In this document: piece after piece, positions 18,872 through 29,181 of the stretch
Position numbering within the stretch: position 1 is the stretch's first letter
Layout: the number at the start of each line of letters is the position of its first letter
Made by a program: the position numbers and the translations under genes
Notes under the pieces: generated by a model
Told to the model about the DNA's origin: nothing
Seen by the model: only the letters and a program-made list of their open reading frames with translations
The model's database searches: none
Assembly (NCBI GenBank): GCA_028280445.1
Contig: JANQLU010000064.1
Span: 62,001 to 126,000, forward strand
Direction of reading: 5' to 3'
Length of the DNA: 64,000 nucleotides
Source of the DNA: Pirellulaceae bacterium
Lineage (GTDB): Bacteria; Planctomycetota; Planctomycetia; Pirellulales; Pirellulaceae

Positions 18872-19522
18872 CTAGATACGCAACATTTGTCGCAGAAGCT
18901 TGGCGATTTCCTGTTGGTCTGAGATCATCCAAAAAGCGGTCACTGAGGCGATCAATCCAGAAACGATCAACAGCCCCAATCCTAAGGCATTCGGCCGTGT
19001 GCGGACATCTCGCAATTCTGAACGCAGCTTCAACTCCAGTTTTCTCCAACCCTCATAACTTTGTCGCGGACCCGAAGCGACCAGTTGGATATTTGACAGC
19101 AGAGCGTTTGCCTCAAGGTGGAGATGCACATTGATTGCGGGAATAAACAGATTGTCACCCGACCAGCGAGATTTGGAATCCAGTTGATTTGCCAAATCGC
19201 CCAAGATCGGACGAATCTTTTCGTAATTGATGTTGTAAATCACCAACCGCGGTCGCATCATCAATACGATCAGCGACACACACAGACCGTAAAACGTCAA
19301 CAACAACGGCCAAACCAAAACGCCAGCCCATAACGCAGCATTGGCTGGAAAAAACAATTCCATCGGACCGGCGACCATCAAACCGCTCAAACCAATCCCC
19401 AACGCCGCAGCATCTCGGGAGCCCGTCGTCACAAACGCCCGTCCAGATAAATTAATCACCCCCAACAATGTCAGGTACACTGCCAACGGGGCAACAGCAA
19501 TACAAAAATGTAAAGGGTCCAT
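18872..19522 (-). CDS. Conserved membrane protein of unknown function
   Basis: A 216-residue inner-membrane protein. Three hydrophobic segments are near residues 6-26, 42-62 and 65-88, then a ~90-residue cytosolic-type domain (RPRLVIYNINYEKIRPILGDLANQLD...LHLEANALLSNIQLV) and a C-terminal segment LGLGLLIVSGLIASVTAFWMI. The soluble part has a short alpha/beta pattern. I do not recognise a functional family. Monocistronic. Confidence 0.7.
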   Translation of the reverse strand: MDPLHFCIAVAPLAVYLTLLGVINLSGRAFVTTGSRDAAALGIGLSGLMVAGPMELFFPANAALWAGVLVWPLLLTFYGLCVSLIVLMMRPRLVIYNINYEKIRPILGDLANQLDSKSRWSGDNLFIPAINVHLHLEANALLSNIQLVASGPRQSYEGWRKLELKLRSELRDVRTRPNALGLGLLIVSGLIASVTAFWMISDQQEIAKLLRQMLRI

Positions 19523-19571
19523 AGCGTCTATTGATGCGTTTCAGAATTTCTTCGATTCATTGAAGTGTAGT

Positions 19572-19769
19572 CGAGGGGCGAGGTGAGAGGGAAGAGATTC
19601 GAGGTTCAGATTTGCCCGAAATCGATCAAGTTTTGAAAAAAAGACGTTTGCGAGAGTAAAAGAGGGGCAAGGGGCGCGGTAAGAGATTCGAGGTCCAGGT
19701 TTACCTGAAAACGATCAGGCCCTACTCTTCTCTCTCACCTCGTCTCTCGCCCCTCTTCCCGCCCCTCTC
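19572..19769. repeat. Purine/pyrimidine-rich inverted repeat with internal direct repeats
   Basis: GAGGGGCGAGGTGAGAGG at the left pairs with the pyrimidine-rich CTCTCACCTCGTCTCTCGCC at the right. Inside, AGAGATTCGAGGTTCAG and AGAGATTCGAGGTCCAG are a direct repeat about 88 bases apart. It abuts the stop codon of asnS. Confidence 0.65.
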
Positions 19770-21185
19770 TCAAAATTCCGCGCTGCCTGGTGTTCGTGGA
19801 AAAGGAATCACGTCTCGGATATTGGCCATGCTCGTGACAAACTGAACGGCGCGTTCCAGACCCAATCCGAAACCCGAATGTGGGATGGTTCCGTATTTGC
19901 GTAAATCGATGTACCACCAATATTCTTCCGCATCTAAGTCCATTTCTGCCATTCGCGATTCGAGAACTGGCAAGCGATGTTCACGTTGGCTGCCGCCGAT
20001 AATTTCGCCGACTTGAGGCACCAATACATCCATGGCCCGCACCGTTTTGTCATCGTCGTTGCAATACATGTAAAACGGTTTGATCGTGCGCGGATAATCG
20101 AACAAGATGACGGGCGATTTAAAATGTTGCTCGGTCAAAAATCGTTCGTGTTCAGACTGCAAATCGATTCCCCACTCAACGGGAAATTGAAACTTCTGCC
20201 CGCTGCTTTGCAACACTTCGATCGCTTCGGTATACGGCAATCGCACAAACTCACTATCAACGACGCCATTGAGCCGTTCGATCAGTGTTTTTGATTCATC
20301 GATGCGAAGGTTGAAAAACTCCATGTCCTCTGAACACTGGGTCAACGCATCGCTGACGATCCGTTTTAAAAACGCTTCGGCAACATCCATGTTGTCGGTG
20401 AGTTCACAAAACGCCATTTCGGGTTCAACCATCCAGAATTCAGCCAAGTGTCTCGAAGTGTTCGAGTTTTCCGCGCGAAATGTGGGTCCGAAAGTATAAA
20501 CGTCCCCCAACGAACAACAGTGAGTTTCGACGGACAATTGTCCACTGACAGTCAGATACGATGGGCGATCAAAAAAATCGAACTTGTAATTCAGTTTTTC
20601 CACTTGGTTTTTGGCGATGAAATCCAAATCCATCGTCGTCACCTGAAACATCTCACCTGCTCCTTCACAGTCACTGGCGGTGATGATGGGGGTGTGAACG
20701 TATAAAAATTCTCGTTCCTGAAAAAACTGGTGAATCGAGTTGCAGATACAGTTTCGCACGCGTGCCACGGCGCCAAAGGTGTTCGTACGTGGTCTCAAAT
20801 GCGCCCACTCGCGCAATTTCTCAAACGACGTTCTTTTCTTTTGCAACGGATAGGATTCGGGATCAGCGCCGCCGATCAATTCGACCTCGGAGGCCTGCAT
20901 TTCCGTCGATTGTCCACGACCTCCCGATTCTTTAATTTCCCCGGTGGCTCGAATGCTACAGCCGGTCGTCAAAGTTTTGATGATGGACTCGTAATTCGGT
21001 AATGCGGCTTCAGCGATAATTTGAATATTGCCTTGGCATGATCCGTCATTGATCTCAATAAAACTAAAACCGGCTTTAGAATCACGCCGGGTTCGAACCC
21101 ATCCTTGCAAAACGCCCTGTTTGCCAATCGCTGATGCGTCCCGTGCATCTTTTACCGAAATGCTCTCCACTGAGAAATTCTCCAT
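19770..21185 (-). CDS. asnS: Asparaginyl-tRNA synthetase
   Basis: A 471-residue class IIb synthetase charging tRNA-Asn. The N-terminal OB-fold anticodon domain (~20-115: [20 protein letters not shown]) is followed by the catalytic core with motif 1 around [14 protein letters not shown], motif 2 [20 protein letters not shown], and motif 3 [14 protein letters not shown] near the C-terminus. ENSNT separates AsnRS from AspRS. Last gene of a trxB-transporter-asnS run, 9 bases after the transporter stop. Confidence 0.95.
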   Translation of the reverse strand: MENFSVESISVKDARDASAIGKQGVLQGWVRTRRDSKAGFSFIEINDGSCQGNIQIIAEAALPNYESIIKTLTTGCSIRATGEIKESGGRGQSTEMQASEVELIGGADPESYPLQKKRTSFEKLREWAHLRPRTNTFGAVARVRNCICNSIHQFFQEREFLYVHTPIITASDCEGAGEMFQVTTMDLDFIAKNQVEKLNYKFDFFDRPSYLTVSGQLSVETHCCSLGDVYTFGPTFRAENSNTSRHLAEFWMVEPEMAFCELTDNMDVAEAFLKRIVSDALTQCSEDMEFFNLRIDESKTLIERLNGVVDSEFVRLPYTEAIEVLQSSGQKFQFPVEWGIDLQSEHERFLTEQHFKSPVILFDYPRTIKPFYMYCNDDDKTVRAMDVLVPQVGEIIGGSQREHRLPVLESRMAEMDLDAEEYWWYIDLRKYGTIPHSGFGLGLERAVQFVTSMANIRDVIPFPRTPGSAEF

Positions 21186-21194
21186 CGTTATTTT

Positions 21195-23021
21195 TTAGGT
21201 TTTTGTTTCATTTTCATTCATGGATGTATCGTTGCCGGTTCGAGGCCGCGCAGAAAATCCAATGATGGCCAGCAAGATAAACGTTGCGGCAGCACCAATC
21301 ACAAATCCACCCGTTTGCGGATCACTGGCTTTGGTGCTGATCCCGCCCCAAGCCTGAGCCAGCGCACCAAGGACACCGATTCCCATCAAAAGGTTCCATA
21401 CAATCATTCGCCCACCGCGGGGTTTTTCATTTCCCAGCAACCGTTTGTTGTTCATCAAAGCAAAAAACGAAATATAGGCAATCGGCAGCAAAATCGCTCC
21501 AAACGTCGAAGCCACGACGACTAGCCAGGTTTTCGATTCACCAGTCCAAATCAAGAACCAGCAGAAACCCACAGCAACCGCCACCAGCGAACCGAACGTT
21601 CGAAATGCATTGTCATTGGGACGACCAAAAATCTCTGCCACGGCGTATCCATTGATCAGCATCAAAATCACGATCGTTGAAAAACCCATCGCCAGGGCGC
21701 CAATTCCAAACACCAGATTGGCGGTTTGTGCACCCAGTAAATCTTTCAGCGTTGCCGCCAGCTGCGCAGCATTGGGTTTGATCAACGTTGGCGCCAGCCG
21801 CCGTTCGGTTTCGCTCAAACCGGCGGCAAACTCAGCAAGCTTGTTTTTCTTTTCAGCTTCAGCCGCCTTCAGGTCTTCATTCAAACCCTCTAGCTTGCTC
21901 GTTTCATTTTTTGGAGTCTTTTTGATCTCCTGTTTGAGTTCAACGATCTTGGCGTTCAACGCTTTGGTTTTTTCAGCCCCGTGTTCATCTTTGAATCGCG
22001 CCTCAAACACGCCGGTCACGCTTTTAAACAAAACGCTTTCCTGAATCACCGCAGGATCGCTGCTCAACAATTTTTCATCTGCCTTGGCATGAAAAGCGTG
22101 CGCCGAAGCAATAACGATACAAGTTGTGACGACGATATAAGGCACAGCCATGCCCATCATCAAATCCCAGCGAGCCAATCCGCGAAACGGTTTGTCCCAA
22201 CCGCGCGCCAGCATCGAATAGGGCAATAGAAAGGTCATATTCAATCCGACCGCCGTCGCGGTAACACCAATCATGCTCGATTGCTGGTTTTTGATGATCA
22301 GGTTTTTCCAATAAGCCTGACGATTGTCGGGGAGCTCGGCCAACAATTCCTGAATCGCCGGAGCCGTTGAATTCCAGTGCGTGAGATTGGGGATAAATCC
22401 TGTCATGATTTCACCCCAGTTGATCGAACCGCTGGAGAACAAACGCACGACGACCAACACAAAACAGACGACAATCATGCCGACCAACAGTTTCAGAATT
22501 ATGTCAAAAATCCTGGATGCCCAACCGGGACGAAAACTCATGATCACGATCGTCGATGCCAACACGGCAATGACGCCGGAAATCACGTATTTGTACATCA
22601 CCTTGTCACCGAATCCGCCAGTCAGATTTTTGTCTAGCGCGTCATAACACAACGCGAATTGCGGCAAAATCCAAATCATATTTGCCAGGATCGTTGCTAG
22701 AACCCAGCCGGTTCCTAAAACCGGATTGACGTATTCATTGATGGCAGCGTAAGGCCTTTTTTTGGTCGACAATGTGACATAACTGATCGCCGACAACATG
22801 ATCACGCCGATCACGATCGCAACCAATTGCAGCCACAGCATATTGGTTCCGCCCAACATTCCGAGATATAGCGCGCCGATTAACGAACCGCCGCCCAAAG
22901 TAATCGCACTTTGCAACCACCCCGGTCCGGACAATCGAAAATAGGCACCAATCGTCGCCCCAAACCCTTTATTTTGAGCCTCAGTTAATATCGTGCGATC
23001 TCGAAAAGTTTTATCTGACAT
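21195..23021 (-). CDS. NRAMP-like membrane transporter with a large soluble insert
   Basis: A 608-residue inner-membrane protein with about 11 hydrophobic segments. GPGWLQSAITLGGGSLIGALYLG replaces the canonical NRAMP DPGN of TM1, and MTFLLPYSMLARGW is the TM6-like segment. The family moves divalent metals with protons; the altered TM1 leaves the substrate uncertain. Residues ~330-415 form an unusual charged helical insert (KIVELKQEIKKTPKNETSKL and AAEAEKKNKLAEF), probably a coiled coil. ATG at 23021 is preferred over an upstream TTG. In operon with trxB and asnS. Confidence 0.82.
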   Translation of the reverse strand: MSDKTFRDRTILTEAQNKGFGATIGAYFRLSGPGWLQSAITLGGGSLIGALYLGMLGGTNMLWLQLVAIVIGVIMLSAISYVTLSTKKRPYAAINEYVNPVLGTGWVLATILANMIWILPQFALCYDALDKNLTGGFGDKVMYKYVISGVIAVLASTIVIMSFRPGWASRIFDIILKLLVGMIVVCFVLVVVRLFSSGSINWGEIMTGFIPNLTHWNSTAPAIQELLAELPDNRQAYWKNLIIKNQQSSMIGVTATAVGLNMTFLLPYSMLARGWDKPFRGLARWDLMMGMAVPYIVVTTCIVIASAHAFHAKADEKLLSSDPAVIQESVLFKSVTGVFEARFKDEHGAEKTKALNAKIVELKQEIKKTPKNETSKLEGLNEDLKAAEAEKKNKLAEFAAGLSETERRLAPTLIKPNAAQLAATLKDLLGAQTANLVFGIGALAMGFSTIVILMLINGYAVAEIFGRPNDNAFRTFGSLVAVAVGFCWFLIWTGESKTWLVVVASTFGAILLPIAYISFFALMNNKRLLGNEKPRGGRMIVWNLLMGIGVLGALAQAWGGISTKASDPQTGGFVIGAAATFILLAIIGFSARPRTGNDTSMNENETKT

Positions 23022-23108
23022 CGTTTCCGAAACTCTTTTAAAAAAAGGGGGAGGTGATTGCTTGTCAATCGAATTCAAGCGCCAGAAGGCATGGCATAAG
23101 CGAAACCG

Positions 23109-24170
23109 CTAGTCGATTTCGTTTTCCGCCAACCACCGCTCAACATCCAGTGCCGCCATGCATCCAGTGCCGGCAGACGTAACCGCTTGACGATAGTAAT
23201 CATCCGCTACGTCACCTGACGCAAAAACACCATCGACACTGGTGTTGGTGCGAAAGGCTTTCTGCCAAACGATATAGCCTTTGTCGTTCAACTCCAGTTT
23301 ACCATTGAGGAATGCCGTGTTGGGGGTGTGGCCGATGGCAACAAACATTCCGCCGACTTCGAGTTCTGACGTCGAGTCATCAACGGTGCTTTTCAGCCGC
23401 AATTTTTTGACGAGATTGCCGTCCCCCAATACTTCGTCGACAACCGTATTCCAGTGGATATCGATATTGGGGTGATCGACGGCCCGTTGTTGCATGATCT
23501 TGGAGGCCCGCATTTCATCGCGACGAATGAGCATATGAATGCGGTCGGCGTCCTTCAGGTTGGCCAGGTAGGTGGCTTCTTCGACGGCCGAATCACCACC
23601 ACCGACCACCGCCAGCGGTTTGGCGCGATAAATGGGCAACGCGCCATCGCACACGGCACAAGCACTCACTCCTTTGTTTTTGTATGCTTCTTCCGAAGGC
23701 AGCCCAATGTAATTCGCACGTGCTCCTGTCGCCACAATGATGGTGTGGGTCTCAACGGGTTCACTATTTGCGGGTATCACCTTGTAAGGCCTGCTGCTGA
23801 CATCGATATCAACGATATCATCACCCACGACTCGTGTGTCAAAATTCAAAGCTTGTTGTTTCATCAACTCCATCAGCTCAACGCCCTGGACAGCATAATG
23901 ATACTGCCCGTCTTTTTTATGGTCGGGAGCAGGTGGTAAATTCCAGTGTCGATCCTGATTGACGGCGCTTTCGACGAACGCGCGAACATTGCCAAACGGA
24001 AAACCAGGGTAATTTTCCACTTCGGTCGTAAATGCCAATTGCCCCAACGGAATCATTTCTGGTTTCGTTGTCCCTTCGAATACCAAAGGATTCAAACTCG
24101 CCCGAGCCGCATAAATTGCTGCTGACCAACCTGCCGGACCGCTTCCGATAATGACAACTTTTTCTGGCAC
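23109..24170 (-). CDS. trxB: Thioredoxin reductase
   Basis: A 353-residue flavoprotein that reduces thioredoxin with NADPH. FAD-binding [16 protein letters not shown] is at the N-terminus, the redox motif is CAVCDG (Cys171, Cys174), the NADPH loop is [12 protein letters not shown], and the C-terminal FAD motif is VFASGDVAD. An ~35-residue insertion near 70-90 ([18 protein letters not shown]) makes it longer than E. coli TrxB (321). GTG start with GGAG eight bases upstream. First gene of the operon with the transporter and asnS. Confidence 0.94.
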   Translation of the reverse strand: MPEKVVIIGSGPAGWSAAIYAARASLNPLVFEGTTKPEMIPLGQLAFTTEVENYPGFPFGNVRAFVESAVNQDRHWNLPPAPDHKKDGQYHYAVQGVELMELMKQQALNFDTRVVGDDIVDIDVSSRPYKVIPANSEPVETHTIIVATGARANYIGLPSEEAYKNKGVSACAVCDGALPIYRAKPLAVVGGGDSAVEEATYLANLKDADRIHMLIRRDEMRASKIMQQRAVDHPNIDIHWNTVVDEVLGDGNLVKKLRLKSTVDDSTSELEVGGMFVAIGHTPNTAFLNGKLELNDKGYIVWQKAFRTNTSVDGVFASGDVADDYYRQAVTSAGTGCMAALDVERWLAENEID

Positions 24171-24289
24171 CTTAATGCTCCGTTGATTTTCAATTCAAAA
24201 TGAAAATTATAGTTGGTTTGCCATATCACGGCAGTAGACATCGAATTGTCGTACGATCAAAATGCTGCTGTGGATAGGATTATTGAGAT

Positions 24290-24490
24290 CTCAATGCACA
24301 AGCGCGACACGTGAGTGAGGACGCGTTTTGTCCAAGATGATTCGGTCGTGTGTGATTAAGCGCGTTTCGCGTGCCACTGGCTCCGCCAGAGTGTGGCTTG
24401 ATAGTGTTTGTTCGGTACAACAATTGGGCGAAAAACCGTGAGTCAGTGTGCAAATCACTGGCTGGGGCCAGCGCACCCGACCTTTGAAAG
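24290..24490. repeat. Degenerate family A unit followed by a family D element
   Basis: 24296-24375 carries decayed arms (CAAGCGCGACACGTGAGTGA and GCGCGTTTCGCGTG). 24376-24484 is a family D element: palindrome CACTGGCTCCGCCAGAGTG, about 70 bases, then CACTGGCTGGGGCCAGCG. Its centre (GGATAGTG/TGATAGTG ... GTGCAAATCACTGGC) aligns with the element at 50967-51060. Confidence 0.65.
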
Positions 24491-24569
24491 CGAACATTGA
24501 CACTGCATTTAAATGCTGCTGTGGATATGATTTACCGAGCCACGTGACCTTGGTTGAAAGATTTTTGAA

Positions 24570-26468
24570 ATGAGTACGTTTTTGATCGCCATCGCATCTT
24601 TCGTAGGCTTTATCGTGGCCTACAACACGTACGGACGATGGTTGGCCAAGAAAGTGTTTCAACTCGACCGGGACGCTTTGGTTCCCAGCAAGGAACTGCA
24701 GGACAACGTCGATTATTGCCCATCGAGAAAATCGCTGGTGTTTGGGCATCATTTTACCAGCATTGCTGGCACGGGTCCGATTGTTGGTCCCGCGATCGCC
24801 GTTTTCTGGGGCTGGCTGCCGGCGCTGCTCTGGGTCGTTTTCGGCAGCATCTTTATTGGAGCGGTTCACGATTTTGGGGCGTTGGTTGTTTCGCTGCGTA
24901 ATCGTGGACAAACGGTGGGCGAGATTGCCGGTCGAATGATCTCTCCGCGTGCCAAGATCTTGTTTTTGTTTATCTTGTTTTTTGCACTGACCATTGTGCT
25001 CGCCATTTTCGGATTGGTGATCGCATCCATATTTCAAATTTATCCGGAATCCGTATTGCCGGTTTGGATTTCGCTGCCAATTGCCATCACGGTTGGCCTG
25101 GTAATTCGAAAACGTCCCACCGCCCTGTTGCCGTTGTCCATCGTTTCGTTGGCGCTGATTTATGTTTCGATTTACATCGGCGCGTATTACTTGCCGATCC
25201 AATTGACGGTGGAAAACCCGGTCGCTACGTGGACAATCATCTTGCTCATTTACTGCGCTGTCGCTTCTGTGTTGCCGGTTTGGCTTTTGTTACAACCGCG
25301 AGATTACGTCAACAGTCATCAGTTGTTCCTGGCGATTGCGTTGTTGATTGGCGGTTTGTTAATCGCGTCGTTGTCTGGCAAAGCGGATTTGTTTGGCTCG
25401 ACGCCGGCTGTCGTCGAAAGTGAAAGCCTCCCAGTGGGTACGCCGCCAATCTGGCCGTTTCTGTTTATCACGATCGCTTGTGGTGCGATTAGTGGATTTC
25501 ACTGTCTGGTCAGCAGCGGAACCAGCAGTAAACAGATTTCTTGTGAAACCGACGCCCAGCCGATCGGTTATGGCTCGATGTTGCTCGAAGGTGGTTTAGC
25601 GGTCATCGTAATTTTGGCTTGTTGCGCCGGAGTCGGAATGGGAAAATTTAACAAACAGTCCGTTGCAGGTGCCGATGGAAAAACCGTGGCGTCGTTTGTC
25701 CCCGTCACGGGCGCCGATGGTCAGCCAAAAACAGGTCGTGATGCCTGGCGAGCGACTTATCAGTTGGCGGGTCAGGATGGAAAACCAAAAACATGGGCTG
25801 ATTTTAAACTGGGGCCCAAGGTCGGTGCGTTTGTCGATGGCGGTGCCAATTTTCTTTCCTCGATCGGCATTCCGCTGAAACTGGGCATTGGAATGATCGC
25901 CGTTCTGGTCGCCAGCTTTGCGGCAACGACATTGGATTCCGCAACGCGTTTGCAACGATACGTCATTCAAGAAATCGGCACGACTGTTCGGATCCCGCCG
26001 TTAAAAAATATGTACATTGCCACCATTCTCGCTGTAGTTTGTGGTGGAGCCATTGCCATGATACCGGCGAAGCCCGGAGCGGCTGCCGGAACAGGAGGTC
26101 TGATACTGTGGCCATTGTTTGGAGCCACCAATCAATTGTTGGCGGGTCTGGCGTTTATGGTGACGGCATTTTATTTGTGGCGGCGCAATAAACCGATTTG
26201 GTTCGCCGTGATTCCAATGGTGCTGATGATCATTTTCCCATTTTGGGCACTTAGCTGGCAGCTGTTTAACGGCACTAGCGGTTGGATCTGGTCGTTTTCA
26301 ACAAACAAACTCCTGGCTGTGATTGGATTGCTAACTTTGGTGCTCCAAGTGTGGATGGTGGTCGAAGCGATTTTGATTTGGCCCAAAGCTCGTGGAATTT
26401 TAGAGGAAGCACTGCCGCCACTACCCAAATCAGACAAACTTGCAGCCTCCGGTGGTCGATCATGTTGA
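24570..26468 (+). CDS. cstA: Carbon starvation protein A (peptide/pyruvate transporter family)
   Basis: A 632-residue polytopic membrane protein. The family hallmark VFGHHFTSIAGTGPIVGPAIA is near residue 55, followed by WGWLPALLWVVFGSIFIGAVHDFG and an SSGTSSKQ segment. About 15 hydrophobic segments. CstA proteins import peptides or pyruvate during carbon limitation. It is shorter than E. coli CstA (701). Residues ~355-420 form a soluble loop with two ADGKT/ADGQPKT-like repeats. Stop codon overlaps the start of the next gene. Confidence 0.93.
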   Translation: MSTFLIAIASFVGFIVAYNTYGRWLAKKVFQLDRDALVPSKELQDNVDYCPSRKSLVFGHHFTSIAGTGPIVGPAIAVFWGWLPALLWVVFGSIFIGAVHDFGALVVSLRNRGQTVGEIAGRMISPRAKILFLFILFFALTIVLAIFGLVIASIFQIYPESVLPVWISLPIAITVGLVIRKRPTALLPLSIVSLALIYVSIYIGAYYLPIQLTVENPVATWTIILLIYCAVASVLPVWLLLQPRDYVNSHQLFLAIALLIGGLLIASLSGKADLFGSTPAVVESESLPVGTPPIWPFLFITIACGAISGFHCLVSSGTSSKQISCETDAQPIGYGSMLLEGGLAVIVILACCAGVGMGKFNKQSVAGADGKTVASFVPVTGADGQPKTGRDAWRATYQLAGQDGKPKTWADFKLGPKVGAFVDGGANFLSSIGIPLKLGIGMIAVLVASFAATTLDSATRLQRYVIQEIGTTVRIPPLKNMYIATILAVVCGGAIAMIPAKPGAAAGTGGLILWPLFGATNQLLAGLAFMVTAFYLWRRNKPIWFAVIPMVLMIIFPFWALSWQLFNGTSGWIWSFSTNKLLAVIGLLTLVLQVWMVVEAILIWPKARGILEEALPPLPKSDKLAASGGRSC

Positions 26469-26935
26469 ATCGAATAACCTGGATCGCGTGTTTGAGCGCT
26501 GTGCTGGTAGGCCTAATCGGATGCGGGCCTCAGCCGACCTATTTCGCTCCGGTGACTGGACAAGTGACACTTGATGGCAAACCGGTCAGTGACGCCAAAA
26601 TTCTGTTTGTTCCGACGCGGTATCGTGATGCGTCGCAAAATATTCTTCCGTACGCTTATGCAACGACTGACAAAGAGGGCAAATACACATTGCGATCTGA
26701 CGGAAAACGGCGCGGTGCCGCTGTCGGTCAACATTTGGTTTTTATCTCGACAAAAAATTTGGCCGTCAAAAAAAATGACGAGAGCCCACCCGAGCAGGAA
26801 CCAGCAAAAACGAACGAACAGACCGAAGCCAAACCAGAGACCATTCCAAGTCGATACAATACCGAATCGCAACTTTATCGCGAAGTCAAACGCGGCACCT
26901 GCAATCAGTTTAATTTCAAATTGAAATCAGATTGA
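26462..26935 (+). CDS. Small lipoprotein with a transthyretin/carboxypeptidase-regulatory-like domain
   Basis: A 157-residue exported lipoprotein. N-terminal segment LSAVLVGLIGC gives a lipobox with Cys21. Residues 33-100 (VTGQVTLDGKPVSDAKILFVP ... TDKEGKYTLRSDGKRRGA) match the Ig-like repeat of planctomycete lipoproteins. The tail is Pro/Glu/Lys rich. Start overlaps the cstA stop by seven bases, indicating translational coupling. Role unknown; possibly a periplasmic partner of the transporter, which is inference. Confidence 0.82.
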   Translation: MLNRITWIACLSAVLVGLIGCGPQPTYFAPVTGQVTLDGKPVSDAKILFVPTRYRDASQNILPYAYATTDKEGKYTLRSDGKRRGAAVGQHLVFISTKNLAVKKNDESPPEQEPAKTNEQTEAKPETIPSRYNTESQLYREVKRGTCNQFNFKLKSD

Positions 26936-26959
26936 CCAATCGTGCAATTTTGCCAGATC

Positions 26960-27016
26960 GTAGGGCCAGTTCCCACCGGCCAATCCGACAAACGGCCGGT
27001 CACGTTTCGGGTGATG
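26960..27016. repeat. Chimeric family B/family A remnant
   Basis: GTAGGGCCAGTTCCCACCGGCC and ACGGCCGGT are family B arms. The end TCACGTTTCGGGTGATGATTT matches a decayed right end of family A. Confidence 0.6.
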
Positions 27017-27038
27017 ATTTCTTTGTTGACGTACAATC

Positions 27039-28586
27039 CTAGTGAGCGGCGCTTTTCCGTCTCAGTTTTTGAAAAAATGTTTCCAGGAAAGCAATCACTT
27101 TCTGTTTTTCGCAATCATCGATCAGCCAGTGAAAGCGAATCGCTGCAACGGCAATGAGCAATAGCGAGATTGCTGCGTAAAGTAATGGCATCAGCAAAAC
27201 TAATGGAACAGCGACCACCAGCCAGATATGGCGATCAACCGGCAAGCCAAGTTTTTGGTTGAACAGCAAAACCAGAACTAACGCGACAAGATTGGAAAGT
27301 GCTGTTGCAAACACGGCTCCCATCAGGCCGTACACCGGAATCGTAAAATAGTTGACGGCAACATTGACGATCAATCCTATGGTCACGATTGCAACCGCCA
27401 ATTTGCCTTTTTCCAATACCCACAGATAGTCGACTACCACGATCAAGATCGAATACCAAATGCAGTACACCAACGTAATCGGGAGCACTGAATAACCGTC
27501 CGCATACCGCCCTCCCAGGATCGTGTCGAACATCAGCGGCGCCAGCAGCAACATGACAAATGCGGCGATCGTGAATCCCAAACCGACGAGTTTCGTCGCC
27601 CAACGCAATTGCTCACGTGCGACATCTTGCTGTTGGTTCTCCCATTTTCGCGTCATGTAAGGCATAAAAAAACCGCCGATCACAACCGCGATGCCAACCA
27701 GGACCAGCGGTAAAACCCGCCCGCTGTGATATTGGCCGACCAACGCTTGTGCCTCGTGATCAGTGCCATGCGAGAAATGCAACAGCATCGATCGGTCAGC
27801 GACTTCGTATACGTTGGTGACAAAATTGGCCAACCAGAGCCAGGCGGCAAATGGAACAACTTTGCGCCAAATCGACATGGCGCCTTGCGCGGCATCGACC
27901 GAACGATCTTGCTCAACGGTGTTGTAAAACATCTGTCGACGATGAATGACAACAAACCAGATCCCTGGCAGAGCGCCCAGTAAATTAGAAGCGGTATAGC
28001 CGATGGTGACAGCGACAACTCCATTTTTCCAAATCACGACTAACGTCAAACTAAAGATGGCAAACGAAATCGCCATCATGAATCGCATCAGCGAAACCAA
28101 TCGCACTTGGCATAGAGATTCGAGCAGCGAAGTGAGATAAAAGAAAACGACGGTCGACAAAATTGCCAACGACATCGATTGAACAACCAGCGTATCTGCA
28201 CCGCGGAACAGCAATCGTCCCAGCGGTTCGGGCCACAAGAACATCAAGCCAGAAAATATAATGGCTGCACCAAAACAGACTTTAGAAATTTGCACCAGGA
28301 AACTTCCCAGATGTCCACTTTGGCGATAATGTTCGACATAGCGACAAAAAGATCCGGGCAGCCCCAGCATCGCCAACGGTGCCAACATTAACACAAAACT
28401 GTAAACCAGCGACCATTGCCCCAATTGCTCCTCGGGCATCAGCCGACAAAACAACAATCCGCGTCCAAAACCGACGATTCGTTGGATGACGGTCAATGCC
28501 AATGCAAACATCATTCCATAAGCGATCGAATCGCCGAGGATTTTGGAAGTTTGCGATTGAGCAGTCGAGTGCGTGGAATCAGCCAT
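27039..28586 (-). CDS. Polysaccharide flippase-like membrane protein (MOP superfamily)
   Basis: A 515-residue protein with about 14 hydrophobic segments. The N-terminal GFGRGLLFCRLMPEEQLGQWSLV and later LPGSFCRYVEHYRQSG match the polysaccharide-export flippase (Wzx/MATE-related) pattern. It would move lipid-linked glycans across the inner membrane. The last ~30 residues are cytosolic and basic. No glycan genes are adjacent, so the substrate is unknown. Confidence 0.82.
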   Translation of the reverse strand: MADSTHSTAQSQTSKILGDSIAYGMMFALALTVIQRIVGFGRGLLFCRLMPEEQLGQWSLVYSFVLMLAPLAMLGLPGSFCRYVEHYRQSGHLGSFLVQISKVCFGAAIIFSGLMFLWPEPLGRLLFRGADTLVVQSMSLAILSTVVFFYLTSLLESLCQVRLVSLMRFMMAISFAIFSLTLVVIWKNGVVAVTIGYTASNLLGALPGIWFVVIHRRQMFYNTVEQDRSVDAAQGAMSIWRKVVPFAAWLWLANFVTNVYEVADRSMLLHFSHGTDHEAQALVGQYHSGRVLPLVLVGIAVVIGGFFMPYMTRKWENQQQDVAREQLRWATKLVGLGFTIAAFVMLLLAPLMFDTILGGRYADGYSVLPITLVYCIWYSILIVVVDYLWVLEKGKLAVAIVTIGLIVNVAVNYFTIPVYGLMGAVFATALSNLVALVLVLLFNQKLGLPVDRHIWLVVAVPLVLLMPLLYAAISLLLIAVAAIRFHWLIDDCEKQKVIAFLETFFQKLRRKSAAH

Positions 28587-29181
28587 CGTCTCAGATTGGA
28601 GCGAAACAGGTATGAATTTCGATACTCAAGTTTTGCTCGCCCGTAAACAATCGCTCGTTTTCTCGGTCCGACGTGAGAGCAATATGTTGCCGTGAGGAAC
28701 CTAACTGTCCGTTTGTTCCGAATGTATGGTTGTTATATGGCTGAAATCGGCTTATTTGGCGGTCAGGTGTGACTCAATTAATGGTTGTACCTGATTAAGT
28801 TTTGGTGAGGAAAAATCGTAGATGTGACGTGCAAGTGGATTTTGCATAAAGCAAAAATCGTGACCCAAAACGTTAGTGAAGGTCCACGTTTTACTGCACG
28901 TTTGTGTGGTTTGTGCTCCCTCGCTCACGCATTGCACTTGCGATTGCGGGAAGTCGTTAACACAGCTGAAGTTACAACTCCTGATGCAAAGTCCTGGTCA
29001 GCGTGGGACCAGAAACCGCTCAAAACACCATTCGTCGGCGACGTATCTTACGTGTGATTCGAATGGCAACAATGGTTCAACCACGACCCAATTGGTTGAC
29101 AATTGGTCGCTGAATTCCTAGATTGCAGGAGTCAAAAATAGACTTCTTTATGTCGCTTCCGAATGAAAAATCAGCGCCGCT
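28587..29181. other. Gap between flippase and tex
   Basis: Contains the decayed family A element at 28854-28946; nothing else recognised. Presumed promoter region of tex. Confidence 0.4.
28854..28946. repeat. Decayed family A repeat
   Basis: AAAATCGTGACCCAAAACGT at the left and CCCTCGCTCACGCATTGCAC at the right are recognisable but mismatched arms. Confidence 0.6.

Noticed and set aside
21088..21110. GGGTTCGAACCC word like a tRNA T-arm
   Set aside because: It lies inside asnS coding sequence and no tRNA cloverleaf is found around it.
24291..25202. 303-codon open frame on the minus strand
   Set aside because: Opposite the start of cstA, Arg/Gln/Asn-rich shadow translation; cstA is far better supported.
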